The notes below the pieces were generated by a model, which did no database searches, was not told the origin of the DNA, and was given only the letters and a program-made list of their open reading frames with translations. From Brevundimonas naejangsanensis (lineage in GTDB: Bacteria; Pseudomonadota; Alphaproteobacteria; Caulobacterales; Caulobacteraceae), in NCBI RefSeq assembly GCF_000635915.2, contig NZ_CP015614.1, positions 1 to 64,000 on the forward strand: DNA of 64,000 bases, given 5' to 3'. The position numbers and the translations under genes are program-made. Each line of letters starts with the position of its first letter. Position 1 is the first letter of the stretch. This document shows, in pieces, positions 63,369 through 64,000 of the stretch.

Positions 63369-63386
63369 CTTGACGCGGACGTAAAG
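63369..63386. promoter_or_regulatory. LiuR-type operator
   Basis: CTTGACGCGGACGTAAAG: near-palindrome CTTGACG / CGTAAAG with 4-base centre and one mismatch. It matches the LiuR pattern (TTGACG..ACGTAAA) and lies 14 bases before the regulator start, so it likely mediates autoregulation of merR and the acyl-CoA dehydrogenase genes. Confidence 0.75.
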
Positions 63387-63430
63387 GGAAGCTTTCGGCG
63401 CGCCCGGCTACGAAGTTGTGAACGGCTCAA

Positions 63431-63466
63431 AAGAAAAGGCCGCGACCGGGGTGGGGTCGCGGCCTT
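63431..63466 (-). terminator. Rho-independent terminator of the DoxX gene
   Basis: 12-bp stem AAGGCCGCGACC / GGTCGCGGCCTT; on the minus strand it runs into TTTTCTTTT. It lies about 70 bases after the DoxX stop and just upstream of the regulator promoter. Confidence 0.88.
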
Positions 63467-63535
63467 CATATTCGCAGGCCCTCTGGGGGAGGGGGAGAAG
63501 CGGGCCTGCAAATCGGATCGGGAAGGGGCGTCGGC

Positions 63536-63949
63536 TCAGCGGCGACGCAGCCACAACACCGGCGCCGTGATGGCGATCAGGACGACGTTGGTCAGGCTCA
63601 GGCCCATGTCGAGGTTGAAGGCGTGGACGCCCAGGGCGACGACCTCGAGGATCAGCAGGCCCGCTGTCGCCGTCAGCAGCAGCGGACGGCCGAACCGCCA
63701 TGAGATCAGCGGCGTCAGCACCATCAGGGCCAGCGCCATCTCGGCGACGCCGACGCCGCGCACAAAGGTCTCGCTGACGAGGGCCGGCCACTGCATCAGC
63801 ACAATGAGGTTCTGCATCGGCTCGGACAGCTTGGCGTAGCCGGCGGCGAGGAAGAACATGGCGATCCAGCCCTGGAAGGTCCAAAGCGTGATGTTCAGAT
63901 AATCGGCGCGGGCGCGCGCCTGATGGGGCGTCAAGGTGGTCGTCGTCAT
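63536..63949 (-). CDS. DoxX family membrane protein
   Basis: A 137-residue protein with four predicted membrane helices. WIAMFFLAAGYAKLSEP (about 29-45) and VRGVGVAEMALALMVLTPL (about 62-80) match the DoxX/DoxX-like family of small quinone-related membrane proteins. The function is not established. It is transcribed apart from the regulator below because of the terminator at 63431. Upstream 63950-64000 (AACCGTTAATTCGC, then AGTTACTG) looks AT-rich and may hold its promoter. Confidence 0.88.
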   Translation of the reverse strand: MTTTTLTPHQARARADYLNITLWTFQGWIAMFFLAAGYAKLSEPMQNLIVLMQWPALVSETFVRGVGVAEMALALMVLTPLISWRFGRPLLLTATAGLLILEVVALGVHAFNLDMGLSLTNVVLIAITAPVLWLRRR

Positions 63950-64000
63950 GGCCGTAACCGTTAATTCGCAACAGCCACAAAATCAGTTACTGTGTGCTGA

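Overview
The window reads as ordinary chromosome of a high-GC alphaproteobacterium of the Caulobacterales. Brevundimonas is my best guess from gene content and protein style, but no rRNA or taxon marker is present, so that is inference. Coding density is very high. Many neighbouring genes share stop/start overlaps (ATGA, GTGA, TAATG), and GCC/CTG/CGC codons dominate. There is no phage, IS element, plasmid module or CRISPR array.

Layout. Positions 1-2000 hold an rfbA remnant and a GSCFA-family gene, both broken by single-base frameshifts. At 2328 is a secreted Ala/Thr/Ser-rich protein with a strong terminator. From 4189 to 16583 lies a nearly complete type II secretion system in four blocks of alternating strand: E-F-I (+), D-C-M (-), G-H (+), L-K-J (-). 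A sulfotransferase gene and a GT2 glycosyltransferase gene sit between gspE and gspF, joined to both by overlapping stop and start codons. A SleB-type wall hydrolase then leads into rfbC and rfbB. Positions 19368-27221 carry a minus-strand polysaccharide block: an unknown protein, KpsT/KpsE/KpsM-like export, CysNC and CysD (PAPS synthesis) and a GT4 glycosyltransferase. Sulfate activation genes, a sulfotransferase, nucleotide-sugar genes and an exporter together suggest a sulfated surface glycan.

Positions 27466-39545 are mostly conserved housekeeping: an OmpA-like porin with a 26-proline linker, UDP-glucose dehydrogenase, an OmpA-like lipoprotein, Hsp20-DUF1150 behind a heat-shock-type promoter, ptsN, hpf, rpoN, lptB-lptA-lptC, rnd, tRNA-Leu(CAG), a GNAT enzyme, rpmA and rplU. 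Positions 39809-43042 form a metal-homeostasis group (Zur-like box, membrane transporter, CDF exporter, His-rich CobW GTPase, DUF2093). A ParDE-type toxin-antitoxin pair, a hydrolase, a WD40 protein, MtgA and a TadG/von Willebrand protein with two FCCH-like inserts follow.

Positions 48402-63949 are mixed metabolism: a 2OG-Fe oxygenase, PhbB, an alcohol dehydrogenase, DUF72, an AT-rich foreign-looking membrane gene, a periplasmic ClpP-fold protein, TSUP, GshA, RsmE, UbiB, two acyl-CoA dehydrogenases controlled by a LiuR-like MerR regulator with a visible operator, and DoxX. Three copies of a 125-155 bp intergenic repeat with hairpin ends sit just after stop codons at 41564, 48243 and 60914.
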